This document shows, piece after piece, positions 24,093 through 32,261 of a stretch of 34,196 nucleotides of DNA (position 1 is the first letter of the stretch; every line of letters starts with the position of its first letter). The notes beneath the pieces are model-generated. The model saw only the letters and a program-made list of their open reading frames with translations, was not told the DNA's origin and made no database searches. Location of the stretch: assembly GCF_014897705.1 (NCBI RefSeq), contig NZ_JABUXV010000030.1, forward strand, positions 1 through 34,196. Reading direction: 5' to 3'. The position numbers were made by a program, and so were the translations under genes. This stretch comes from Brachybacterium sp. FME24. GTDB taxonomy: Bacteria; Actinomycetota; Actinomycetes; Actinomycetales; Dermabacteraceae.

Positions 24093-24862
24093 GCAGGGGT
24101 GTCGATGCTGTGGCCGAGTGGGCCCGCGATCATCTGGAGAGCTGGGACCGGCAGCAGGCCTCGTACATCAACCGGCGCGAGGACCGGTTCGCCGTGATGC
24201 TCGACGTGCTGGCCGAGACGGTTCCCGAGGACGCTTTGGTAGTGGACCTCGCATGCGGTCCGGGGTCGATCTCGGATCGGGTACTGCGGAGATTCCCGCG
24301 GATGAGCTGTCTTGCTGTCGATTACGACCCGATGCTGCTCGAGCTCGGTCGACTCGCCCTGGCCGAGCACGGTGATCGGGTGACCTTCCGCGAGGCGGAT
24401 CTCTGGGACCCGACGTGGATTGAGGCTCTGGGTGGTCGGCGGCCGCACGCGGTGCTGTCCTCGACCGCGTTGCACTGGCTGCCGGCCGATGTGCTGAGCC
24501 GGGTCTACCGCGAGGTGGGCGAGCTTCTGCTCCCTGGCGGTGTGCTGATGAACGCCGATCATCTGCGTCAGCTCGAGGGGCGTCCGTTGTTCGAAGAGCT
24601 GAGTCGCCGGGATGACGCGGCTACCCAGGCTCGCGATCAGGCATCCGGCGCGCTGACCTGGGACACTTGGTTTTCTCGAATCGCTGATCACCCTCACTTC
24701 GCGCCCCTTCGTTCCGAACGGGAGCGCCGCTTCGCGAACAGACCGCCGAACCCGGATCTGAGCGCCGCGTTCCATGTCGCCGCGATGCGTGCCGCGCAGT
24801 TCCGCGAGGCGGGGCCGATCTGGCAGCACCTCGATGACTTCGTCATCCTCGCGCAGCGCTGA
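24089..24862 (+). CDS. Class I SAM-dependent methyltransferase
   Basis: This 257-aa protein has the SAM-binding motif I VVDLACGPGS at 51-60, motif II around LAVDYDP (about 74-80), FREADLWD near 103-110, and the post-motif LPGGVLMNADHLRQ. It is a soluble small-molecule-type methyltransferase, and its substrate is unknown. It sits between the binding-protein and permease genes of an ABC importer, overlapping both (ATGA before; about 29 bases after), so it is tightly coupled to uptake. It may modify the imported compound, for example to release metal or trap it in the cell; this is inference. Confidence 0.85.
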   Translation: MSRGVDAVAEWARDHLESWDRQQASYINRREDRFAVMLDVLAETVPEDALVVDLACGPGSISDRVLRRFPRMSCLAVDYDPMLLELGRLALAEHGDRVTFREADLWDPTWIEALGGRRPHAVLSSTALHWLPADVLSRVYREVGELLLPGGVLMNADHLRQLEGRPLFEELSRRDDAATQARDQASGALTWDTWFSRIADHPHFAPLRSERERRFANRPPNPDLSAAFHVAAMRAAQFREAGPIWQHLDDFVILAQR

Positions 24863-25832
24863 GCGGGTTCGCCAGATCGCGACGGTACTCGGCGCGTGGC
24901 TGGTGCTCGTCGCAGGCGTTCTTGTGTCGATCGTGGTCGGTGGCGGTGAGATCGGATGGTCAGAGACGCTGCGATCGCTAGGGAGCCACATCGGCCTGCC
25001 GGTGGAGCCGTTGTCGACGTTGGCCGATTCGGTGATCTGGCAACTTCGAGCCCCCCGTGCGCTCATGGCTGCGGTGGCCGGTGCTGGTCTAGCGACCTGC
25101 GGCGCGCTCTTGCAGGCGGTCACCCGAAATGCGTTGGCGGAGCCCTACCTTCTGGGCATCTCCTCGGGGGCCTCGACCGGGGCTGTTTTGGTGATGGTCA
25201 CCGGGCTCGGCGCGGGGGCACTTTCCCTGGCGGCGGGCGCCCTGGTCGGCGGGTTGGTCGCTTTCGGGCTGGTCCTCGCCCTGCTCGGGCAGCACGCCTC
25301 AAACACGGGACGACTGGTCCTGACCGGGGTCGTGGTCGGGCAGCTTTTCACCGCGATGACATCGTTGGTTCTGCTCGGGTGGGGCGACGCGGACGCCGCG
25401 CGTGGCTTGACGTACTGGCTGACCGGGTCACTGGCAGCCGCGCGCTGGCCTGCTGTCGCGTTATGTGTCGGGGTAACCGTCATTGCCCTGGTGGTGGCAC
25501 GACTTATCGCATCCGACCTCGATGCCTTCGCTTTCGGTGCCGTTGCCTCCGCTTCGCTCGGGGTGCCTGTGACCGCGGTGCGGAGCATCGCGCTGGTCGC
25601 CACCGCTGCGGTGACGGCGGTCGTGGTGTCCGCTGTGGGGGCGATCGGTTTCGTCGGCTTGATCGTCCCGCATGCGGTCCGTGCCCTGATCGGTCCCCAG
25701 CATCGGCGTCTGTTGCCCGCCAGTGCGTTCGGTGGCGCAGTCTTTCTCCTGCTAGGGCGTGTCTCCCAAGACTGCCGCCACCGAGGGTCCGATAGCGTGC
25801 GGGCCATCTCCTAAGCCTGCGAGGTGGCAGCG

Positions 25833-26087
25833 ATGACGGATCAAGGCCTCCGAGGATCGCGACGGCGCGACGGATGGGTAGTGGCTCTGAGCGCGGCAGC
25901 GGTCGGAATCCTGATCGTTCTACTGCTGTTCCCGGCCTCCGGGATTGATCGGAACCCGCCCGAGTGCTACTCGATTTTCGGGTATGTGGTCCCCTGCGGC
26001 GCAGGGCTCTCAGTCGGTCTCGCTCTTGCCGGCGCAGTGGTTGCTGGCGCCGTTGCGTACGTGCTGATGCGACGTCGCAGGCGGTAA
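25833..26087 (+). CDS. IS passenger: small membrane protein
   Basis: This 84-aa protein starts at ATG 25833 with GAGGTGG a few bases upstream. It has an Arg-rich start, a hydrophobic helix at about 18-34 (ALSAAAVGILIVLLLF), a short outer loop with two Cys (PECYSIFGYVVPC), a second helix (about 55-76) and an Arg-rich end. Both termini are therefore probably cytoplasmic, and the Cys pair could form a disulfide outside. I do not recognise the family. It runs opposite to the transposase, ending 16 bases before it, and lies wholly inside the IS ends. Confidence 0.65.
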   Translation: MTDQGLRGSRRRDGWVVALSAAAVGILIVLLLFPASGIDRNPPECYSIFGYVVPCGAGLSVGLALAGAVVAGAVAYVLMRRRRR

Positions 26088-26103
26088 GAACGAGGCGACG
26101 GTT

Positions 26104-26983
26104 CTACGCGCGCAGCCACGTCATGATGGCTGCGAGGACGACGGCGCCGCGGTAGGTCACGGCGTGCTTGTCGTAGCGAGTGGCCAGCCCACGCCACTGC
26201 TTGAGCAGACAGAAGGCGCGTTCGACGACGTTGCGCTGCTTGTAGAGCGCCGGGTCGTAGGCCACCGGCCGGCCCCCGCGTGAGCCTCGCCGCTTCCGGT
26301 GTCCCTGCTGGTCGCGAGGTTCTGGGATGACAGCCACGATGCCGCGACGCCGCAGCTCTGAGCGGATAGCCCGCGAGGAGTACGCCTTGTCTGCAAGCAG
26401 GGCGTCCGGGCGGGTCCGTGGTCGCCCGGCGCCAAGGCGGGGGACTCGGATGGCGTTCAACAACGGCAGGCACATCGGAGTATCCCCGCCCTGGCCAGGT
26501 CCGACGAGCACGGCCAGTGGCCTGCCCTTGCCGTCGACGGCGTGGTGGATCTTCGTCGACAGGCCACCGCGAGAGCGGCCGACGGCATGGTCAGGCGGCT
26601 CGAGTTCCTGATTCATGTGATTCGCGTCGGCCCCCTGTGCTGCGGGGAAGGGTGGTGGCGTGCTGATGCGCCCGGTTGATCGTTGAGTCCACGCTGACCG
26701 CCCAGTCGATGTCACCGGCCGCGTCGGCCTCGGCAAGCACCACGGCGAGGATCCTGTCCCAGGTCCCATCACGACTGAACCGGCGATGCCGCTTCCACAC
26801 CGTCTGCCATGGGCCGAAGCGCTCAGGCAGGTCCCGCCACGCCACCCCGCACCGATAGCGGAAGATGATCCCTTCGACTACTTGCCGGTGGTCCCTGAAC
26901 GGCCGAGAACGGCCGCTGACCTGCGGCATCAGCGGCGCGATCCGCGCCCACTGCTCATCACTCAACTCGGAACGACGACTCAC
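26104..26983 (-). CDS. IS5-family (IS427-group) transposase, two frames joined by frameshift
   Basis: The first frame (26983-26591, 130 aa) carries the N-terminal helical domain (LSDEQWARIAPLMP) and the first catalytic Asp in VDSTINRAHQHA. The second frame (open from 26772, stop 26104) carries GGLSTKIHHAVDG, the second Asp in LADKAYSS and the Glu in NVVERAFCLLKQWRGLATRYDK, completing DDE. The second frame is +1 relative to the first, and a shift within the coding-strand C-run at 26647-26644 would join ALP-like sequence to AAQGADANHMNQE. Programmed frameshifting is usual in this group, so I treat it as functional. Confidence 0.9.
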
Positions 26984-27145
26984 ACGCCCAGCATCGCGAG
27001 CGCGGGCGGCTCAACTTGGGAGACACGCCCTAGCTGACCTGGTTGGGCGGATAGTTCTCGCTCCGCGGGAGCTGCCTGTGGGAGTGATCACTGCACTGAT
27101 CGGTGTTCCGGCCTTCTTGATCGTCTTGCGCCGTAAGGAGCGGAC

Positions 27146-27946
27146 ATGACCCTGTCGCTACACGGCGAGCAACTCACCTACTCGGTACGGGGACGCCTAC
27201 TGCCGATCCTGGACGGGATCGACTTCACTGCTACCCAAGGCAAGGTCACGGGGCTACTTGGCCCGAACGGCTCCGGCAAGTCGACGCTGCTCCATATCCT
27301 GGCGGGCGTGTCCGCTCCCACATCCGGGCAGGTAAGAGTCGGAGATCGACCATTGAAGGAGCTCCCTCGCAGGGACCGAGCCCGTCAGCTGGCCATGATG
27401 GAGCAAGCCAGCGACACCGACACCGATCTCACTGTCGCCGATGTTGTCGCCCTAGGCAGACTGCCCCACCGAGCACGCCTAGCCCTCGAGAGCCCGCACG
27501 ACGTCGATGCCTGCGACCTGGCATTGAGCTCAGTGGGGATGACGGGAACCGAGCGCCGGCGCTGGCGGACCTTGTCCGGTGGAGAGCGCCAACGAGTACA
27601 CGCAGCCCGTGCACTGGCACAAGAACCCGCCGTGCTACTGCTGGATGAGCCGACAAATCACCTGGACATCAAACACCAGCACCAGCTGCTGTCAATGCTG
27701 AACCAGCTGACGAGCGGTGGTCTGACGGTCGTTGTAGTCCTGCACGATCTCTCGCTGGCAGCCCAATACTGCGACCAAGCGGTGGTCCTGGATAGCGGCC
27801 GAGTCCACGCAGCGGGTGAGATCGCCGAGGTGCTGACCTCCACAACCCTACGCAAGGTCTTCGGCGTCGAAGCACAGATCGCGCGTGCAGGCGAACGCCT
27901 GTCGGTCCAGATCCTTGGGGTCACCGGGCCGCTACCCGCTGCCTGA
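27146..27946 (+). CDS. FecE/BtuD-type ABC ATPase of the interrupted importer
   Basis: This 266-aa ATPase has Walker A GPNGSGKST at 39-47, signature LSGGERQR at 143-150, Walker B VLLLDEP with D167 and E168, the D-loop NHLD and switch H200, as in siderophore and cobalamin importers. The ATG overlaps the permease stop (ATGA). Because the permease gene is split by an IS upstream, expression is probably reduced unless the IS supplies a promoter, and the product lacks its usual membrane partner. The dif-like site 3 follows about 100 bases after the stop. Confidence 0.9.
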   Translation: MTLSLHGEQLTYSVRGRLLPILDGIDFTATQGKVTGLLGPNGSGKSTLLHILAGVSAPTSGQVRVGDRPLKELPRRDRARQLAMMEQASDTDTDLTVADVVALGRLPHRARLALESPHDVDACDLALSSVGMTGTERRRWRTLSGGERQRVHAARALAQEPAVLLLDEPTNHLDIKHQHQLLSMLNQLTSGGLTVVVVLHDLSLAAQYCDQAVVLDSGRVHAAGEIAEVLTSTTLRKVFGVEAQIARAGERLSVQILGVTGPLPAA

Positions 27947-28049
27947 CCGGCTCCGCCCAAGCCACAGGCTGGTTACCCCTGATGCCACCGGCTACCGCGG
28001 GGCGTGCTCCCGTGCCAACGAGACCCAAAGGTCGGGCGAGCGCTCAGTA

Positions 28050-28077
28050 GGGCGCATACCTCTGATTATGCGCACTG
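28050..28077 (+). other. dif-like recombination site 3
   Basis: The 11-6-11 layout is AGGGCGCATAC, CTCTGA, TTATGCGCACT. The right arm is identical to that of site 1, and the left arm matches the E. coli dif XerC arm at 8 of 11 positions. Outside it, GCTCAGT and ACTGAGC continue the dyad. TCCCCGATCG follows at 28089-28098, as after site 2. Confidence 0.65.
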
Positions 28078-28128
28078 AGCGCAATCGTCCCCGATCGCTT
28101 CTGAGCCCCGAGTAGCGTGCTCCCCCGC

Positions 28129-28908
28129 CTATGTAGCGGTGGGGATGACCAGTGGGGTGCCCGTGACGGGGTCATCGATGACCATGGCGGGAAGGTCGAA
28201 GACGTCCCTGACCAGGTCGGCGTCGATGATGTCTTTCGGTGCTCCGCGGGCCACGATGCGGCCATCGCGCATCGCGACGATGTGGGAGGCGTAGCGGCAG
28301 GCGTGGTTGAGGTCGTGGAGGACCGCGACGACGGTGCTTCCACCGCGGTGGAGCTTTGAGCACAGGTTCAGGACGGCGATCTGGTGAGCGATGTCGAGGA
28401 AGGTAGTGGGTTCGTCTAGGAGGAGGAGGTCGGTCTCCTGGGCGAGGACCATCGCGATCCACACGCGTTGGCGTTGTCCCCCGGACAGTTCGTCCACGAG
28501 GCGGTAGGCGAGGTCTGTCGTGCCGGTCGCCTCGAGCGCCTGGTCGATGACCTCGAGGTCGTGGGGGGTGTTACGGGCCAGGAACCCTCGGTGGGGGAAG
28601 CGACCACGAGCGACGAGGTCTCGGACGCGGATGCCGTCCGGGGCGATCGCGCTCTGCGGCAGAAGGCCGAGGATGCGCGCGATCGCGCGGGAAGACATGT
28701 CCTCAAGGTTCTTGCCATCGAGGCTGACGATGCCTGCTGTGGGTTTTAGGAGGCGGGCCATCGACCGCAGCAGAGTGGATTTGCCACAGGCGTTGGGGCC
28801 GATGATGACGGTGAACGAGCCGTCGGTGACGGAGATGTCGAGGTCCTGAATAACGCTGCGGTCGCCGTAGCCGATGGTGGCGTGGTCGACCTGGAGGCGT
28901 GTGGTCAT
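28129..28908 (-). CDS. Siderophore ABC importer ATPase
   Basis: This 259-aa FecE/FepC-type ATPase shows Walker A GPNACGKST at 37-45, signature LSGGQRQR at 141-148, Walker B DLLLLDEP with D165 and E166, and a switch His in VLHDLNHACRYA. It is the last gene of a four-gene siderophore import operon (binding protein, two permeases, ATPase), with 4-base overlap with the preceding permease. It carries its own membrane partners, unlike the ATPase at 27146. Confidence 0.92.
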   Translation of the reverse strand: MTTRLQVDHATIGYGDRSVIQDLDISVTDGSFTVIIGPNACGKSTLLRSMARLLKPTAGIVSLDGKNLEDMSSRAIARILGLLPQSAIAPDGIRVRDLVARGRFPHRGFLARNTPHDLEVIDQALEATGTTDLAYRLVDELSGGQRQRVWIAMVLAQETDLLLLDEPTTFLDIAHQIAVLNLCSKLHRGGSTVVAVLHDLNHACRYASHIVAMRDGRIVARGAPKDIIDADLVRDVFDLPAMVIDDPVTGTPLVIPTAT

Positions 28909-30011
28909 GACCGTCCCTTCCGTCCTTCGTGGATGAGGAGCCAGACGAGGTAGGCCCCGCCGAGCGATACCGTGACGACGCCGACGGGTAATGGTGTCTG
29001 GGGGTGGATGCGTTGGGCAATGTAGTCGCTGCCCAGCAGGAGGAACGCTCCGACAAGGGCAGCGGGGCCGATGGCGACGCCACTGTCGTGGGTCAGGCGC
29101 CGAGCGATCTGGGGGGCCGCCAACGCCACGAACGAGATCGGGCCTGCGACCGAGGCGACGACCGCGACGGCGGAGATCCCCACGACGATGAGCAGGATGC
29201 GAGTGGTCTCGGTCCGGATGCCCAGCGAGGTCGAGAGGTCATCCCCCATCTCCAGCAAATGCATCCGCTCGGAGAGCACCGTGGCGAAGACTGCGATGAG
29301 GAGGACGGCCACGGCGGAGAGGCGGACGTGGCTCCAGGACAGACCGTTGAGGGATCCTGCTCCCCAGATCGCGACGCGCATGGCGTCCTCCACCTCCGCG
29401 CGCAGGATGATCCAGGTGTTGACCGCTGAGAGCATCGCGGAGACACCGATACCGACGATGATCAGACGGAACCCGGGGAGCCCGGCTCGGGCACCCGTTC
29501 CCCGGGTGCGGGCCAGCAGGTAGACCGCGAAAGCGGTGAGGATCCCACCGAGGAGAGCGCCGCCGGCGGTGCCCAGCGAGGACCCGCCGAGGAACAGGAT
29601 GACGACCAGCGCGCCCGTGTAGGAGCCGGTGCCGAACCCGATGATGTCCGGGCTTCCCAGCGGGTTGCGGGTGAGGGACTGGAAGATCGCGCCGCCGATA
29701 CCGAGGGATGCCCCGAGCAGGACAGCGACCAGTGCTCGCGGTAGCCGCCACTGCCGGACGACCAGGATGTCGCCGGCGTCCCCAGTCCCCAGGAGCGCGC
29801 CGATGACGCGGCCGGCGGGGATGGGGACCTCACCGGTCCCGACGGATACGACGAGCACGAGGGCAGCCGCCAGGAGAATCACGAGCGTGACAATCGCCTT
29901 GCGAACCGTCAGGTGCAGGACACCCCCGAGGCGGGTGGGGACGGGGATCACCCGGGGCCCCCGTGCCTTCGGTGTCCTCGTGGTGGTTGCGTGGGTTGTC
30001 GGTGTGGTCAT
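28905..30011 (-). CDS. Siderophore ABC importer permease 2
   Basis: This 368-aa FecCD/FepG-type permease has a Thr-rich cytoplasmic start and about nine hydrophobic helices. Family motifs are RLPRALVAVLLGASLGIGGAI, RNPLGSPDIIGFGTGSYTG, GPISFVALAAPQIARRL and PLPVGVVTVSLGGAYLVWLL. ATG 30011 overlaps the stop of permease 1 as ATGA; the open frame to 30200 is a shadow. It probably pairs with permease 1 as a heterodimer in the membrane. Confidence 0.92.
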   Translation of the reverse strand: MTTPTTHATTTRTPKARGPRVIPVPTRLGGVLHLTVRKAIVTLVILLAAALVLVVSVGTGEVPIPAGRVIGALLGTGDAGDILVVRQWRLPRALVAVLLGASLGIGGAIFQSLTRNPLGSPDIIGFGTGSYTGALVVILFLGGSSLGTAGGALLGGILTAFAVYLLARTRGTGARAGLPGFRLIIVGIGVSAMLSAVNTWIILRAEVEDAMRVAIWGAGSLNGLSWSHVRLSAVAVLLIAVFATVLSERMHLLEMGDDLSTSLGIRTETTRILLIVVGISAVAVVASVAGPISFVALAAPQIARRLTHDSGVAIGPAALVGAFLLLGSDYIAQRIHPQTPLPVGVVTVSLGGAYLVWLLIHEGRKGRS

Positions 30012-31093
30012 AGGCCTGACACCGCCCGGGTACGGACCATGGCGATCAGCACGGGCGCGCCGAGGAACGCGGTGACGACTCCGACGGGCATGCCACCGGG
30101 GGTCGCTACGCGCGCGAGGACATCGGCGCCGAGGATTAGGCAGGGGCCGGCCAGTGCCGAGAGTCCGAGGATCCACCCCTGGTGGGGGCCCACGATCCAC
30201 CGGATGATGTGAGGCACCATGAGGCCGACGAATCCGATGGGACCGGCGATCGCCGTGGCAGCACCGCAGGCCGTGGTGATGCCCAGGATCCCCAAGAGGC
30301 GCGCCCGCAAGAGCGGGACGCCGAGCGTGGTGGCGAGATCATCTCCCAGGGCGATGGAGCTGAGGTAGCGCGCTGCGGCGGCGGCGGCAAGCAACCCGAT
30401 CGCGACGAACGGGAGGGCCTGCAGCGTCGGCCCTATACCCCGCACGGCGAGGGAGCCGGCGCTCCAGGTGCGCATCGCATCGAACGCTCGGACATCCAAC
30501 AGCGTGATCGCCGTGGTCAGGCCCGTCATGACCGCGGCGAAAGCCACGCCGGCCAGGGTCAGTCGGATGGGGTCGGCGCCCCCGCGGCCGGCCGCCCCGA
30601 TGGCAAGGACAGCCACCGTCGCGATGAACGCCCCGATCACGGCGCACCACAACTGGCCCTGCATCCCGCCGATACCGAGCAGGGACACGCCGGCAGCAAC
30701 CGCTACCGCGGCTCCGGCGTTGACCCCGAGGATGCCGGGATCGGCCAGTGGGTTACGTGTGAGGGCCTGGACGAGGGCTCCGGCAACCGCGATCGCGGCC
30801 CCCACCGCGACCCCGGCAACCGTGCGTGGAACCCGGGAGCCCCACACCACCTGATGATCGATCACGGACATGTCCGTGGATAGGAGCGCGTCCACGACTG
30901 TCCCGGGTGAGATCGAGCGGTCCCCCACCACGAGGCTTGCCATCACCGCGACGACAGTGAGAGCGCCGAGGGCGGGAGGGGCGATCGCCCGGATCACGGG
31001 TGGCCGTGAGACCACCTCGAGCTGCTGCGTGGCATCGGCGGGGGGTGTTGGGTGGGTGGCCGCGGGGTGGCGAGAGGCCCGTGGGGACGTCAC
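30008..31093 (-). CDS. Siderophore ABC importer permease 1
   Basis: This 361-aa FecCD/FepD-type permease has motifs SRVPRTVAGVAVGAAIAVAGA, RNPLADPGILGVNAGAAVAV, GPIGFVGLMVPHIIRWIVGP and GMPVGVVTAFLGAPVLIAMV. GTG 31093 overlaps the binding-protein stop (GTGA) and is chosen for that reason; the frame runs open to 31306 but that part is non-homologous. The start carries a Pro/Thr-rich segment of about 30 residues before the first helix. Confidence 0.9.
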   Translation of the reverse strand: MTSPRASRHPAATHPTPPADATQQLEVVSRPPVIRAIAPPALGALTVVAVMASLVVGDRSISPGTVVDALLSTDMSVIDHQVVWGSRVPRTVAGVAVGAAIAVAGALVQALTRNPLADPGILGVNAGAAVAVAAGVSLLGIGGMQGQLWCAVIGAFIATVAVLAIGAAGRGGADPIRLTLAGVAFAAVMTGLTTAITLLDVRAFDAMRTWSAGSLAVRGIGPTLQALPFVAIGLLAAAAAARYLSSIALGDDLATTLGVPLLRARLLGILGITTACGAATAIAGPIGFVGLMVPHIIRWIVGPHQGWILGLSALAGPCLILGADVLARVATPGGMPVGVVTAFLGAPVLIAMVRTRAVSGL

Positions 31094-32064
31094 GGGATGA
31101 TGCGCTCGGAGTCCTCCAGGACGGCCGCGAGCTCGTTCAGCCACGCGGTCTGCGCGACGTAGGTGTAGGCCCGCTTGTCGTCCCAGGTTCCGATCTGGTC
31201 GGCCTCGACGGCGGGCAGGGACAGCCACAGCGGGTTCTCCTCGTACCCGACCGACGTCTCGGCCTGAAGGATCACATCGGCGGGGTAGTCCGCGATGCTC
31301 TCCCAACTCACCTCGGCCCAGGAGGACTCCTCCGGGGCCTCGGGGCCCACGAGCGCCACGCCATCCTCAGCGAGCATGTTCAGCACGCCATGGGTGGTGC
31401 TGGTGTAGATGACGTCTCCGGTGGTGTTGAACGCCAGGACTGTCAGGTCCGGCTTCTGTCCGGTGACCGTCCGGAGCCGCTCACGAGCGGCATTGAAGTC
31501 CTCTTCGGCCGTCGCGATCTCGCTTCCGTCGCTGTCGGCCCCCAGCGCCTGGGCCAGGGCACGGTATTCTTGGATCATCTCCGGCGGAGTTCCACCCATG
31601 CGAATGGGCAGGAACGGCGCGACCTCGGTGGCCTGGTCCCTCACCTCGTCCTCCCACCAGGTCCACCCCGTTCCCTCCTGGTTCCCGACCCCGATGATGA
31701 GGTCAGGCGCTGCAGCAGCGAGCTTCTCAAGGCTGAGCTCACCCTCGAGCCCCAGGACATTCAGCGCATCAAGATCCAGGTCCCCTTTGCCCGACCCTGT
31801 GGCGCCGAACCCGAAAACCCCGACCGGCTCGATGCCGTACGGCTGCAGCGCCGCCGCGGAGTAGATGTCCGCGACGATCCTCACCGGGGCCTGGTCCAAC
31901 GAAATCGTGACCCCGTCGTAGTTCGCGGGAGTAAAGGAGAAAGCCTGCTCACCACCAGGGCCGGGGTCCTGTTCACTGGCGGACTCGGACCCCGAACACG
32001 CGGCGAGACCGAGCACGCTCAGGCCCGAGAGGCTGGACAGGGTGAGGAAGCGACGACGCTGCAT
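31090..32064 (-). CDS. Siderophore-binding lipoprotein
   Basis: This 324-aa cluster A-II binding protein begins with a twin-Arg-like MQRRRFLTLSS and a lipobox LGLAACSG ending near C23. The mature part has the siderophore-binder features PVRIVADIYSAAALQPYGI, AAAPDLIIGVG and the C-terminal AVEADQIGTWDDKRAYTY. It is the first gene of the operon. A DtxR-type iron box lies in the gap to the divergent reductase gene, so it is probably induced by iron starvation. The exact siderophore is unknown. Confidence 0.9.
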   Translation of the reverse strand: MQRRRFLTLSSLSGLSVLGLAACSGSESASEQDPGPGGEQAFSFTPANYDGVTISLDQAPVRIVADIYSAAALQPYGIEPVGVFGFGATGSGKGDLDLDALNVLGLEGELSLEKLAAAAPDLIIGVGNQEGTGWTWWEDEVRDQATEVAPFLPIRMGGTPPEMIQEYRALAQALGADSDGSEIATAEEDFNAARERLRTVTGQKPDLTVLAFNTTGDVIYTSTTHGVLNMLAEDGVALVGPEAPEESSWAEVSWESIADYPADVILQAETSVGYEENPLWLSLPAVEADQIGTWDDKRAYTYVAQTAWLNELAAVLEDSERIIP

Positions 32065-32172
32065 CGGACTCTTTCGATCGGGATGGGGCCACCTCGCTGA
32101 TGAACCAGCGAGAGGACACGTAGGACAAAGTGGAGCCCGCGCAAGTGCGCTGCGACCACACCATGGCTAGTG

Positions 32173-32191
32173 CAAGGATAGGCTAACCTAA
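32173..32191. promoter_or_regulatory. DtxR/IdeR iron box between divergent operons
   Basis: The 19-mer at 32173-32191, CAAGGATAGGCTAACCTAA, matches the DtxR consensus TTAGGTTAGGCTAACCTAA at 16 of 19 positions. It lies between the binding-protein start (32064) and the SIP start (32262), so iron-loaded DtxR/IdeR probably represses both directions. Confidence 0.85.
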
Positions 32192-32261
32192 GTAACACAG
32201 GTCGGCCTCCACTCACGTGATGGCACCCGTCCCGACCTGCCCCGACGTTCAGGAGCACCCC

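Larger units (their letters stand above)
25756..27029. mobile_element. IS5-family insertion sequence with a passenger gene
   Basis: The element is 1274 bp with perfect 15-bp terminal inverted repeats, GGCGTGTCTCCCAAG (25756-25770) and its complement (27015-27029). CTAG is duplicated on both sides (25752-25755, 27030-27033), as expected for the IS427 group of IS5. The transposase is encoded in two frames on the minus strand (26104-26983). The left 340 bp holds an extra plus-strand gene, making the element longer than usual IS427-group elements (roughly 0.8-0.9 kb). Intact ends and target copies indicate a recent insertion. Confidence 0.92.
24834..27149 (+). pseudogene. FecCD-type ABC permease gene split by an insertion sequence
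   Basis: The permease reads from ATG 24834 through the family motifs RAPRALMAAVAGAGLATCGA, RNALAEPYLLGISSGAS, and GAIGFVGLIVPHAVRAL up to FLLL at 25754, where the IS begins. The remainder resumes at 27030 (LADLVGRIVLAPRELPVGV, then ALIGVPAFLIVLRR) and stops at 27149. Removing 25756-27033 (the IS and one CTAG copy) restores one continuous frame, CTG CTA GCT GAC, encoding about 345 residues. The interrupted product ends in IS DNA at 25814 and lacks the last two helices, so the importer is probably inactive. The downstream ATPase gene overlaps the permease stop. Confidence 0.9.

Noticed and set aside
26104..26983. Transposase as a broken pseudogene
   Set aside because: Two overlapping frames with a +1 shift at a C-run are usual for this IS group, all DDE residues are present and the ends are intact.
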